This document shows, in pieces, positions 14,400 to 22,199 of a stretch of DNA of 27,462 nt. Below the pieces are notes generated by a model. It did no database searches, was not told the DNA's origin, and was given only the letters and a program-made list of their open reading frames with translations. Position numbers and translations under genes: made by a program. Numbering within the stretch: position 1 is the first letter of the stretch; every line of letters starts with the position of its first letter. This DNA comes from an uncultured Collinsella sp. (lineage in GTDB: Bacteria > Actinomycetota > Coriobacteriia > Coriobacteriales > Coriobacteriaceae), in assembly GCA_902494715.1 (NCBI GenBank), contig CABUUJ010000029.1, positions 1-27,462 of the forward strand, given 5' to 3'.

Positions 14400-14441
14400 A
14401 AAACCACCACAAAGGTGCCTGTCCCCTTTGTGGTGGTTTTT
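14400..14441. terminator. Family A hairpin repeat, copy 6; terminator of the CarD-family gene
   Basis: AAAACCACCACAAAGG / CCTTTGTGGTGGTTTT, loop TGCCTGTCC on the plus strand. For the minus-strand CarD gene it starts 13 bp after the stop and reads into TTTTC. Same sequence as copy 2. Confidence 0.85.
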
Positions 14442-14453
14442 GGCGCGGATGGG

Positions 14454-14939
14454 TTAGTTGAGGGCGGCTTGGGCTAGGCGGGCTTCAGCGTTCTCCTCGG
14501 TGACGCCCAAGGCCACAGCGAACTCCTCGATGGAGCGGCGCTTGGCTTCCTTGAGTACGCGCATGTAGTAGGAGCTGGGTTTTTTATCAGCTTCCTCGGC
14601 TTGGCGAATGCGGTGCATCATGGTCTTTGCCACACGGACCGTCTCGGGCGCACCCAGCTTGAGCTGCTGCTTAAAGTGCGTCTCCTCAAGTGAGCTGTTG
14701 CGCTCGGTAAAGGTGTCGCACTCCAGCTCGTCGTAGTGGCTCAGCAGGTGCTCGGCATCTTGCTGCGAGATAGCGGCGTGCAAACGGTCGGCCTGCGCCA
14801 CGGGGTACATGAGGATTGTCTGCGCATGTCCCTGCTTGGTCTCGAGCAGCAGCATGGGCTGCGGTGTGTCGTCCCTAAAACCGACGACGGTGCAGACTCC
14901 CTGACCCGGATGAATGACGTGTTGACCGATTGAGAACAT
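14454..14939 (-). CDS. CarD-family transcriptional regulator
   Basis: A 161-residue protein. The N-terminal RNA-polymerase-interaction domain (Tudor-like) begins MFSIGQHVIHPGQGVCTVVGF, the CarD/CdnL/TRCF hallmark, with ILMYPVAQADRL later in it. The C-terminal part is a helical DNA-contact domain, with SSYYMRVLKEAKRRS (about residues 121-135) followed by a helix-turn-helix-like end. CarD binds the beta subunit of RNA polymerase and stabilises open promoter complexes, mostly at rRNA and tRNA genes. Family-typical length is about 160. The ribosome site TTGGAGG lies 5 nt before the ATG. A 16-bp perfect palindrome stands just upstream and may be an operator. Confidence 0.92.
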   Translation of the reverse strand: MFSIGQHVIHPGQGVCTVVGFRDDTPQPMLLLETKQGHAQTILMYPVAQADRLHAAISQQDAEHLLSHYDELECDTFTERNSSLEETHFKQQLKLGAPETVRVAKTMMHRIRQAEEADKKPSSYYMRVLKEAKRRSIEEFAVALGVTEENAEARLAQAALN

Positions 14940-14953
14940 GCTACCTCCAACTT

Positions 14954-14969
14954 ATACGTATTTACGTAT
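14954..14969. promoter_or_regulatory. Palindrome ATACGTA-TT-TACGTAT upstream of the CarD-family gene
   Basis: A perfect inverted repeat with 7-bp arms and a 2-bp centre, 15-30 bp before the CarD start codon. It overlaps the place where a -10 box (TATAAG on the minus strand) would lie. It suits a dimeric regulator site; which protein binds is unknown. Confidence 0.45.
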
Positions 14970-15281
14970 GTCTAGAATAACACGCTGACGTGCGCAAATC
15001 CTCACTTTATGCAGGAAAAGCACACAACTCCGATAGGTAAGAGTATTCGATAACAGACGCAGCTCATTCACACCTTTATGCATTTTCAACGCTTGCATAA
15101 TCTGCAGGCAGACCGGCATCTTTGAGTGACTCCATACAAGCTGTAGTCAATTTTGTGCATATGCAATATCGATTGGCTTTACCCTGCGACAGTAGCTACT
15201 GCTTGTGATAGAGTGCTACAAACTCTGGCTTTTGCCCTACGAGTGACCAAGAGCTCGGGGGCTTTAACACAAGGAGGACCT
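14970..15281. other. AT-richer gene-free stretch between the CarD gene and argS
   Basis: No gene seen. The stretch must hold the argS promoter. It contains several TATGCA/TGCATA repeats (including the palindrome TGCATATGCA near 15157-15166) and a possible -10, CATAAT, near 15095-15100. No strong -35/-10 pair and no T-box signature were found. Confidence 0.4.
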
Positions 15282-17135
15282 ATGCCCGAGAAGATTGAAG
15301 AGCTGGTACGCGCTGCGCTTGCTGCGGCCCAGGAGGCCGGCGACCTTTCCGCATTTGAACTTGACGATTGCGCCATCGAGCGACCGGCTGACACTTCTCA
15401 TGGCGAGTGGACCTCTACCATGGCCCTGAAGTCCGCCAAGCTGGCCCATTGCGCCCCGCGCAAGATCGCCGAGGCCATCGTTGCCCATATGCCCGAGGAC
15501 CCCGCGATTGAGAAGGTCGAGATCGCAGGCCCCGGCTTTATCAACTTCTACCTCTCCGTTGCCGTCAAGAATGCCATCTTTGGCGAGGCCCGCGAGAAGG
15601 GCATGGACTTCGCTAAGTCCAACGTCGGTGGTGGCCTGAAGACCCAGGTCGAGTTCGTTTCCGCTAACCCTGTCGGCCCCATGCACATCGGCCACGGCCG
15701 CTGGGCCGCTTTGGGCGACTCGCTCTGCCGCGTCATGGACCACGCCGGTTACGACATCCAGCGTGAGTTCTACATCAACGACCACGGCTCTCAGATGAAC
15801 ACCTTCGGCAACTCCATCAGCACGCGCTATATGCAGCTTGCCGACATCATCGCCAAGCAGGGCGTGGATATCGACGAGGCTCACAAGCTGCTGATCGCCG
15901 ACCGCGACGCCTTTGTTGCCGACGAGAACGACGAGCACCCCGAGACCCATCCGTATCAGGACAACTTTGCCGAGACCCTGGGCAAGGATTCCTACGGCGG
16001 CGACTACATCATCGACGAGGCTGCCGAGTTCTGGCGCACCGACGGCGACAAGTGGGTCGAGGCCGATCCGCAGGAGCGCATGGAGAGCTTCCGTGAGCGC
16101 GGCTACGTGAAGATGGTCGACAACATGCGCGACCTCTGCCATGCCGTCAACTGCGACTTCGATCGTTGGTACTCCGAGCGTTCGCTGTACGTGAAGGACA
16201 CCGAGGGCGAGACCGCCGGCACCTCTGCCGTCGACCGCGCTTTTGAGAAGCTCGACAAGATGGGCTACCTCTACACCAAGGACGGCGCCCTGTGGTTCCG
16301 CTCCACCGACCTGGGCGATGACAAGGACCGCGTCCTGATCAAGTCCGACGGCGAGTACACCTACTTTGCATCCGACGTTGCCTATCACTGGGATAAGTTC
16401 CAGCGCGTCGACCACGTCATCGACATCTGGGGTGCCGACCACCACGGCTACATCGAGCGCGTCCGCTGCGTCTGCGACGCTCTTGGCTATCCCGGCAAGT
16501 TTGAGGTTCTGCTGGGCCAGCTCGTCAACCTGCTGCGCAACGGCAAGCCCGTCCGTATGTCCAAGCGTAAGGGCACCATGGTGACCCTGCAGGAGCTCGT
16601 CGACGAGGTCGGCTCCGACGCCGCTCGTTACACGCTCATCTCCAAGAGCTCCAACCAGATGGTCGACTTCGATATCGAGGCCGTCAAGAAGCGCGACAAC
16701 TCCAACCCGGTCTATTACGTGCAGTACGCTCACGCCCGCGTGTGCTCCATCCTGCGTCGTGCCGCTGACGTTACGCCCGAGCAGGCTGACGAGATGGGCA
16801 TGAAGGCCGTCGCCGCCAAGGCCATCGGTGAGAACGTCGATTACTCGCTGCTGACCGACCCGACCGAGCTCGCCCTTTCGCGCAAGCTCAACGAGCTCAC
16901 CGACCTCATCGCCAGCTGCGCTCGCGACCGCGCCCCGTTCCGTCTGACGCACTTTGCTGAGGAGCTCGCCGGCGACTTCCACAGCTTCTACGCTGCCTGC
17001 CAGGTTCTGCCGAGCGAGGGCCGTCCCGTCGACCCCGAGCTTTCGCGCGCCCGTCTGGCCGCTTGCGACGCCGTCCGCGTGACGCTCGCCCTGGTGCTCA
17101 CCCTCGTTGGCGTTTCTGCGCCCGAGCAGATGTAA
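15282..17135 (+). CDS. argS: Arginyl-tRNA synthetase
   Basis: A 617-residue class I synthetase that charges tRNA-Arg. An N-terminal Add1 domain (about 1-110) precedes the catalytic core with VEFVSANPVGPMHIGHGRWA (HIGH at 135-138), FYINDHGSQM, DIWGADHHGYIERV and the MSK loop RMSKRKGTMV (about 425-434). The C-terminal DALR anticodon domain begins near YVQYAHARVCSI and ends within a few residues of the stop. A strong ribosome site AAGGAGG precedes the ATG at 15282; an in-frame start at 15153 is not supported. Codons end in C more often than in its neighbours, as expected for a well-expressed gene. A terminator follows at 17183. Confidence 0.97.
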   Translation: MPEKIEELVRAALAAAQEAGDLSAFELDDCAIERPADTSHGEWTSTMALKSAKLAHCAPRKIAEAIVAHMPEDPAIEKVEIAGPGFINFYLSVAVKNAIFGEAREKGMDFAKSNVGGGLKTQVEFVSANPVGPMHIGHGRWAALGDSLCRVMDHAGYDIQREFYINDHGSQMNTFGNSISTRYMQLADIIAKQGVDIDEAHKLLIADRDAFVADENDEHPETHPYQDNFAETLGKDSYGGDYIIDEAAEFWRTDGDKWVEADPQERMESFRERGYVKMVDNMRDLCHAVNCDFDRWYSERSLYVKDTEGETAGTSAVDRAFEKLDKMGYLYTKDGALWFRSTDLGDDKDRVLIKSDGEYTYFASDVAYHWDKFQRVDHVIDIWGADHHGYIERVRCVCDALGYPGKFEVLLGQLVNLLRNGKPVRMSKRKGTMVTLQELVDEVGSDAARYTLISKSSNQMVDFDIEAVKKRDNSNPVYYVQYAHARVCSILRRAADVTPEQADEMGMKAVAAKAIGENVDYSLLTDPTELALSRKLNELTDLIASCARDRAPFRLTHFAEELAGDFHSFYAACQVLPSEGRPVDPELSRARLAACDAVRVTLALVLTLVGVSAPEQM

Positions 17136-17182
17136 TCTGCGAGTCATTTGACCGTGTAGGTTCGGCTTTGCTGAGCCCTATA

Positions 17183-17215
17183 AGCCCGATCTCCATGCGG
17201 AGGTCGGGCTTTTTT
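17183..17215 (+). terminator. Terminator of argS
   Basis: AGCCCGATCTCC (17183-17194) pairs with GGAGGTCGGGCT (17199-17210), one G-U, loop ATGC, then a T6 run. Confidence 0.85.
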
Positions 17216-17299
17216 CGTTTGGCGGGGCTTTTGGGCGTGTTGGAAAATGCTACAAAAAAGCAACTATACCGCTTTACGGGGCTGAATCGCTGCCTAGCG

Positions 17300-17371
17300 A
17301 CCATGGCGAAAGCAGTGAAAATAAAACTGCAGGTAGACGGTTTATTGTTTCTTGAAAATGCAGGGTATGGT
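17300..17371 (+). repeat. Degenerate dispersed repeat, copy 1 (with a 34-codon ORF)
   Basis: This 72-bp stretch matches 17526-17596, with shared blocks ACCATG.CGAAA, GCAGGTAG, TTGTTT and AGGGTATGGT. The ends ACCAT and ATGGT are mutually complementary. An ATG at 17303 opens a 34-residue ORF (MAKAVKIKLQVDGLLFLENA...). The second copy has a similar ORF. No ribosome site is evident, so coding is doubtful. It lies in a 790-bp gap between argS and rho. Confidence 0.45.
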
Positions 17372-17424
17372 TGGCTTGCATCATTCGGGCCCCGTAATCT
17401 GGCATAGTTTTGAAAATTGTCCCT

Positions 17425-17454
17425 TGGGACGGAGGAAAACGGATCATTTTTGTC
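17425..17454. repeat. Family B element, copy 2 (partial)
   Basis: The 25 bases at 17426-17450, GGGACGGAGG through CGGATCATTTT, are identical to those in the element at 9522-9570. The first arm of the hairpin is missing here, so this copy looks truncated. Confidence 0.65.
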
Positions 17455-17525
17455 TCGAGGAGGGGTGGCGGGATACCGTCCGCCACGAATTGGGCTCATC
17501 TCCTACGTTTGGACGCATATCCCGA

Positions 17526-17596
17526 ACCATGCCGAAAAGTACGATATTAAAACCGCAGGTAGCAGACTCGTTGTTTTTAAAAAACAAGGGTATGGT
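17526..17596 (+). repeat. Degenerate dispersed repeat, copy 2 (with a 36-codon ORF)
   Basis: Partner of 17300-17371. Its ORF (17529-17639, MPKSTILKPQVADSLFLKNK...) shares the pattern M-x-K-x4-K-x-QV-x3-LFL-x-N-x-G with the ORF in copy 1. The surrounding sequence is not similar. Confidence 0.45.
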
Positions 17597-17702
17597 CAGG
17601 GGTCCGGGGGCAAGCGTAGTAGATAGGCGCGTTTCGTGACACGGCGAATCCCGACGCCACGGATTTGCTCCTTAGTCGCTCCATTTCAAGGCGCCTTAGG
17701 GG

Positions 17703-17750
17703 AAGAATGTCCCTTTTGACTAGTCGTTTAAGAACGTCCCCAATGACTAA
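17703..17750. repeat. GTCCC-core direct repeat element (family E)
   Basis: AAGAATGTCCCTTTTGACTAG (17703-17723) and AAGAACGTCCCCAATGACTAA (17730-17750) are tandem, with about 16 of 21 positions identical. The palindrome GACTAGTC lies at 17718-17725. The minus strand contains GGGGACGTTCTT, as in the element at 10808-10853. It ends just before the predicted rho promoter. Confidence 0.5.
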
Positions 17751-17751
17751 G

Positions 17752-17779
17752 TTGCAGGTGGCGGCGGTTGTGTTACACT
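17752..17779 (+). promoter_or_regulatory. Predicted promoter of rho
   Basis: TTGCAG (17752-17757) and TACACT (17774-17779) are 16 nt apart. This leaves an untranslated leader of about 140 nt, which contains a hairpin TCCGTC/GACGGA at about 17825-17843. A long leader could allow autoregulation, as is known for rho in other bacteria. Confidence 0.4.
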
Positions 17780-17923
17780 AACGCTGCGTATATGACGCAA
17801 ATATCTCGATACAGATCAATGATGTCCGTCGGTATTTGACGGAGCTAGACTGTTTAGCCGCCCTGAAGGTTTATGCAGGGAGCATGTGATCACAGGGCTT
17901 GAAAAGAAAGTTGAGCAAACACT

Positions 17924-20479
17924 GTGTCTGATCAACAGCAAGAAAACGAAATAACGACGACGCAGACCGCTCCCGCTGCACCGGTTGCGTCGGACCAGGT
18001 CGCGGCGCCCGCGCAAGCCTCGGCTCCTGAGACGCCTAAGGCTGCTTCGACGCCTACGCCTGCAGCGGCTGAGAAGGCCGTGCCTGCAACTGGTGAGGAG
18101 GCTGCTCCGGCAAAGCCCAAGCGTACGCGCCGCACGACCAAGCCTGCTGCTGACGGCGAGGAGGTCACCAAGCCCAAGCGCCGTACCACGCGCACGACGC
18201 GCGCCAAGCGCACCGTTGCAGCTGACTCCTCGGCGCCGATTTCCGATGAGGTCGCGCAGGCACGTGCGTTGGCGCAGATTAGCGAGGCTCAGGTGGTGCG
18301 CGCCCGCCGTCGTGCTGCCGAGCGCGAGGCCGCGGCTCTGACCGAGCTTGCAGCCCCGTCTGTGCCCGAGACCCCTGCCGCCGACCGACCGACCGAGAAG
18401 CCGGCACCGCGCACACGCCGTCGCACGGCTGCTAAGGCCGAGCAGGTTGCTGAACAGGTAACCCCCGAGCTCACTGAGGCTTCGGTCCGTTCCGCGGCAG
18501 GGGAGGGCGCATCGCCAACTGAGCCCGCTGCGCCTGTCGAGGCCAGCGAAGTTCCCGTTGTCGATCCGGCTTTGCGCCCGCACCGTCGCGGTCGCAAGCC
18601 CAAGGCCTTCGTCGAGGCAGAGAAGGCCGCAGCCGCAGCCGCCGCCGCTCGGGATGCTGCGGCGACCGCCGAGTCTGCAACCGCTGCCGATGCACCCGTC
18701 CAGGATGCTACGACTTCCGAGGCCGCTCCCGCCGATGTCGAGCCCGCCGACGTCCGTCCTGGTCGCAGCCATCGTACTGCTGCTAAGCGCACGTCCAAGG
18801 CCAAGGCTGCCAAGAAGGGTGCGTCCGAGGATTCCGCCGAGACAACCGCCGATGCATCGACTGATGCCGCCGAGCCCCAAGACGTCGAACGGCCTGCGTC
18901 CGAGAAGCCCAAGCGCGGTCGTAAGAAGTCCGCTAAGGCCAAGGCCGCCGAACAGCAGGCTGATGCCGGGCTGCAGGGCGATTCCAAGGCCGAGGCCAGC
19001 GATGATACTGCGGCTAACGCCGATGCCGCCGCAAACGATGGCGCCGCGCCTGCCGAGGGCGAAGACGGCACTCGTCCCAACCGTCGCCAGCACAAGCGCA
19101 ACGAGGAGCGCAACGAGCGCAAGGACGAGCGCAACAACGACCGCCGCAACCGCCAGCGCGATCGCAAACAGCGCAACAAGGAGCGCAACGCCGCCCCCAC
19201 CGAGCCCACGCTTTCGCGTGAGGAGCTCGCTGCCATGAAGGTCGCCGAACTGCGCGAGAAGGCCAAGGAGTTCGAGATCGAGACGACCGGCAAGAAGAAA
19301 GCCGAGCTCGTCGAGGAGATCTACGTCACCGCCGCGAAGGCAGAGGGCTTCCGCGACATCAAGGGCATTCTGCAGATTCGCCCGGACAGCTCCGGCATCA
19401 TCCACGCCCATGGCTACATGAAGTCCAACGACGACGCCTTCGTGCCCGCCTACCTCATCCGCTCCGCGCGCCTGCGCACGGGCGACGTCATCGAGGGCTC
19501 GCTGCGTCCTTCGCGCGGCGGCGACAAGCGCGCCGGCCTCGCCAAAATCACGACCGTCAACGGTCTGGACCCCGAGCAGATTCGCAACCGTCCCAAGTTC
19601 GGCGACCTCACCCCGGTCTATCCCAATGAGCCGCTGCGCATGGAGCACGGCAAGGACTCCATTACCGGTCGCGCAATCGACATCGTGTCGCCGATCGGCA
19701 AGGGTCAGCGTGGCCTGATCGTGTCCCCGCCCAAGGCCGGCAAGACCACGATCCTCAAGAAGATCTGCCAGTCTATCTCGATTAACAACCCCGAGGTGCA
19801 CCTCATCTGCCTGCTCGTCGACGAGCGCCCCGAAGAGGTCACCGATATGCAGCGTTCCATCAAGGGCGAGGTTGTGGCGTCGACCTTCGATATGCCCGCC
19901 GATAACCACACTCGCGTGGCAGAGCTTGTCATCGAGCGCGCCAAGCGCATCGTGGAGCTGGGCGGCGATGTTGTGGTGGTGCTCGACTCCATCACGCGTC
20001 TTGCCCGCGCCTACAACTTGGCGGCGCCCGCCTCAGGCCGCATCCTTTCGGGCGGCGTCGATTCGGCGGCACTGTATCCTCCCAAGCGCTTCCTGGGTGC
20101 AGCCCGTAATATCGAGAACGGTGGCTCGCTCACCATCCTGGCCTCTGCCCTCATCGACACTGGTTCCAAGATGGACGAGGTCATCTTTGAGGAGTTCAAG
20201 GGCACCGGCAACATGGAGCTTAAGCTCGACCGCGACCTGGCCGACCGCCGCATCTTCCCGGCTATCGACCCCGTTGCCTCCGGTACGCGTAACGAGGACC
20301 TGTTGGTTGACGAGCAGATGCGTCCGTTTGTCTTTGGTCTGCGTCGCATTCTTGCCGGCATGAACAACACCGAGCGCGCAGCCGCATCGTTTATCAAGGG
20401 TCTTAAGGGCACCAACACCAACCAGGAGTTCCTGGTGCGTTCGGCCAAAAAGCACAGCGACTACGAGCAGACGTTCTAG
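17924..20479 (+). CDS. rho: Transcription termination factor Rho with very long N-terminal extension
   Basis: An 851-residue protein, about twice the length of E. coli Rho (419). The C-terminal half is a complete Rho: the Rho_N helical domain from about residue 438 (MKVAELREKAKEFEIETTGK), the cold-shock RNA-binding domain (GILQIRPDSSGIIHAHGYMK), Walker A SPPKAGKTT at 601-609, DERPEEVTDM, Walker B VVVVLDSITRLARAYN and the arginine-finger region. Residues 1 to about 437 are low-complexity: first rich in Ala, Pro, Glu and Thr with repeated basic patches such as KPKRTRRTTKP, and ending in an Arg/Asn-rich run at about 385-423. Such insertions occur in actinobacterial Rho and are thought to add RNA binding. 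The start is GTG at 17924, with a weak ribosome site (GAAAAGAAAG). A terminator follows. Confidence 0.95.
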   Translation: MSDQQQENEITTTQTAPAAPVASDQVAAPAQASAPETPKAASTPTPAAAEKAVPATGEEAAPAKPKRTRRTTKPAADGEEVTKPKRRTTRTTRAKRTVAADSSAPISDEVAQARALAQISEAQVVRARRRAAEREAAALTELAAPSVPETPAADRPTEKPAPRTRRRTAAKAEQVAEQVTPELTEASVRSAAGEGASPTEPAAPVEASEVPVVDPALRPHRRGRKPKAFVEAEKAAAAAAAARDAAATAESATAADAPVQDATTSEAAPADVEPADVRPGRSHRTAAKRTSKAKAAKKGASEDSAETTADASTDAAEPQDVERPASEKPKRGRKKSAKAKAAEQQADAGLQGDSKAEASDDTAANADAAANDGAAPAEGEDGTRPNRRQHKRNEERNERKDERNNDRRNRQRDRKQRNKERNAAPTEPTLSREELAAMKVAELREKAKEFEIETTGKKKAELVEEIYVTAAKAEGFRDIKGILQIRPDSSGIIHAHGYMKSNDDAFVPAYLIRSARLRTGDVIEGSLRPSRGGDKRAGLAKITTVNGLDPEQIRNRPKFGDLTPVYPNEPLRMEHGKDSITGRAIDIVSPIGKGQRGLIVSPPKAGKTTILKKICQSISINNPEVHLICLLVDERPEEVTDMQRSIKGEVVASTFDMPADNHTRVAELVIERAKRIVELGGDVVVVLDSITRLARAYNLAAPASGRILSGGVDSAALYPPKRFLGAARNIENGGSLTILASALIDTGSKMDEVIFEEFKGTGNMELKLDRDLADRRIFPAIDPVASGTRNEDLLVDEQMRPFVFGLRRILAGMNNTERAAASFIKGLKGTNTNQEFLVRSAKKHSDYEQTF

Positions 20480-20517
20480 GTTGTCATCCAAACGCAGCGA
20501 TAGTCATCAATGCGATA

Positions 20518-20547
20518 AAGGGTCGGGGCTTGCGCCTCGGCCCTTTT
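20518..20547 (+). terminator. Terminator of rho
   Basis: AAGGGTCGGGGC (20518-20529) pairs with GCCTCGGCCCTT (20534-20545), two G-U pairs, followed by TTTT. An intrinsic terminator ends the gene for the factor-dependent terminator. Confidence 0.8.
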
Positions 20548-20626
20548 CCATATCGCCGCTCCGCACTTATTTTTGACCATAAGACTGGCAAGCAGCAGGT
20601 TTCCCGTTTCAATCCGACATCGTCGC

Positions 20627-20655
20627 TTGCAATCGACAGGGCGGTTTCGCATAAT
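20627..20655 (+). promoter_or_regulatory. Predicted promoter of the membrane-anchored unknown gene and vanZ-like gene
   Basis: TTGCAA (20627-20632) and CATAAT (20650-20655), 17 nt apart. Start near 20662 leaves a leader of about 130 nt. Confidence 0.55.
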
Positions 20656-20683
20656 AGCTTTTAAGCTTCGCGACGGAAAACGC

Positions 20684-20734
20684 AGATGAAACGAACCATA
20701 TACCGTTGCTTTGGGGCATAGCCCCGCTTCATCT
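20684..20734 (+). promoter_or_regulatory. Leader hairpin upstream of the unknown membrane-anchored gene
   Basis: AGATGAA (20684-20690) pairs with TTCATCT (20728-20734) around an inner GGGGC/GCCCC hairpin (20713-20725). It lies in the 5' leader. No known riboswitch was recognised and no T-tract follows. Confidence 0.35.
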
Positions 20735-20791
20735 TCTCTCGCGCAGCCAACTGAATGATGCGATTTGGGTGCTGGAAGATGGGGAGAGCTC

Positions 20792-22192
20792 ATGGCTTCT
20801 TCTGATGCAACACAACGAGCAGTTCTTGCCGGACTTTCGTGCGGGATCGGCCTTGCCGCTCCCGTGGTTATGTATGCCGCGACGCTGCCGTTTTCGTCGG
20901 TGAACGAGACGGTCGTGGCGGGTGCGGTTCCCTTCGCCGTGGGCGCGGTGGCGGGCGTGGGTATCTATGCCGCCTCGCTGGGTATTTCCGAGTACCGTGC
21001 GCAGCGTGAAGAGCGTCTGTTCCAGCCCGATGCCATGGGCGGTGCCGCCAATCTCAATCAGCATCAAAGCGAGTTCAAGACCGCCTCGATTCCAGCTCAG
21101 CAGCAGGATGCGACTCCTTATGCTGCTGTTTCTGCTTCTCAGGCTCAGCCGGAGCAGTCTACCTCGGCATTCCTTTCCGGCCTGACTGGTGCGTTCCAGC
21201 GCCGTCATGCCGATGATGGTGTCCCTACCATCGCTCGAGCCGCAGATGCTATGGACGAGGCCGAGGCTTGGTCCATGATCGACAGTATGCTCGACGACGA
21301 TTCGCCGGTGAGCTGCGACCCCGCACGCTCGCGCGACGTCTATCAAGTCGCCATCGACGAGCTCACCAACGGCGGGCAGACCGGCTCCCTCAATCGCGAC
21401 GACATCGCCGCCGCGGCACGCGCCGTGTCTGGCTCCCAGGCCGCCCCTGCGGGCAGCACGGCAGCTTTCGTGGCACTCGTTGCAAACGCGGCAGCCAATA
21501 ACGCCTACAGCGCTACCTCGGCGGACGTGAACGCTTCTGCCGATAATTCGTACGTTGATGAAGCCATTACTGCGGACGAGGAGGCCGTTGCCGCCCGCCG
21601 TGCCGCCGAAAGCTCGCTGTGGGGCGCTCCTGCCCAGCAGCAGGCGGCCGAGGCTGCGCCGTACAACGCAAACCTCGCCAGCATGCCTATCATCTCCGGT
21701 GCCGCGGACATCGATCTCGATGACCTCGATGAGCCTGCAGCCATCACCGCATCGATTGATGCCCAAGATCGCATCGACACCGGCGACCTTCCGGACGCCT
21801 CGCTCGAGGTCGATGTCCCCATGGCCGATTACTCGGGCCACGAGGACATGTGGGCCGCCGCCACCGCGATTCTGGATGAGATTGACGAGCCCGCTCCTGT
21901 TGTAGCGCCCGCTCCCGTCGCTGCCCCTCAGCCTGCTACCCCCGCCTATGTCGGCCGTCACAGCGCTGTGTTCCCCGAGGATACCGCCCGCATCTCGCGC
22001 GAGAGCATCGAGCGGGCCGAGGCTATTGCCGCTGGCATTATGGAAAATCGTCGTCACGAGCGCGTCAATCAGATCCTCGAGGAAGAGATCGAGCGCCTGC
22101 AGTCCTCTACCGCCAAGCGTACGGGCCGTGCCTATCTGAGCGTTATCGAGGGCGGTACCGCCAGCTTTGCGCCGCTCCGCGCGGAGGCATAA
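20792..22192 (+). CDS. Membrane-anchored protein of unknown function with long acidic Ala-rich region
   Basis: A 466-residue protein I do not recognise. Two hydrophobic helices lie near the N-terminus (about residues 10-30 and 37-60), with a short SSVNET loop between them. The next 330 residues are Ala/Asp/Glu-rich and probably mostly disordered, with short ordered-looking motifs such as DEAEAWSMIDSMLDDD and DIDLDDLDEPAA. The C-terminal 75 residues look structured: an amphipathic helix (ISRESIERAEAIAAGIMENR), a helix with ERVNQILEEEIERLQSS, and a final YLSVIEGGTASFAPLRAE. Topology suggests that the bulk is cytoplasmic. The ATG at 20792 has GGGGAGAG upstream. The VanZ-like gene starts 7 bp after its stop and is likely co-translated. 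Confidence 0.85.
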   Translation: MASSDATQRAVLAGLSCGIGLAAPVVMYAATLPFSSVNETVVAGAVPFAVGAVAGVGIYAASLGISEYRAQREERLFQPDAMGGAANLNQHQSEFKTASIPAQQQDATPYAAVSASQAQPEQSTSAFLSGLTGAFQRRHADDGVPTIARAADAMDEAEAWSMIDSMLDDDSPVSCDPARSRDVYQVAIDELTNGGQTGSLNRDDIAAAARAVSGSQAAPAGSTAAFVALVANAAANNAYSATSADVNASADNSYVDEAITADEEAVAARRAAESSLWGAPAQQQAAEAAPYNANLASMPIISGAADIDLDDLDEPAAITASIDAQDRIDTGDLPDASLEVDVPMADYSGHEDMWAAATAILDEIDEPAPVVAPAPVAAPQPATPAYVGRHSAVFPEDTARISRESIERAEAIAAGIMENRRHERVNQILEEEIERLQSSTAKRTGRAYLSVIEGGTASFAPLRAEA

Positions 22193-22199
22193 CTTCTGC

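Noticed and set aside
1..14441. The six identical-looking repeats as a CRISPR array
   Set aside because: The copies are hundreds to thousands of bases apart, occur in both orientations and each lies between genes; there are no regular spacers and no cas genes.
15000..15281. T-box leader for argS, or similar for trpS
   Set aside because: No T-box core (AGGGTGGNACCGCG) or matching specifier loop was found in either upstream region.
15264..17147. Long open frame on the minus strand opposite argS (about 627 codons)
   Set aside because: argS on the plus strand has all family motifs; the minus frame is an antisense artefact of GC-rich codon use with no ribosome site or known domain.
17417..17626. 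Plus-strand frame of 69 codons between argS and rho
   Set aside because: It starts within the partial repeat element and has no ribosome site; composition looks random.
17816..19909. Long open frame on the minus strand opposite rho (about 697 codons)
   Set aside because: Low-complexity Gly/Leu/Arg translation, a mirror of the Ala/Pro/Glu-rich Rho extension; Rho is certain.
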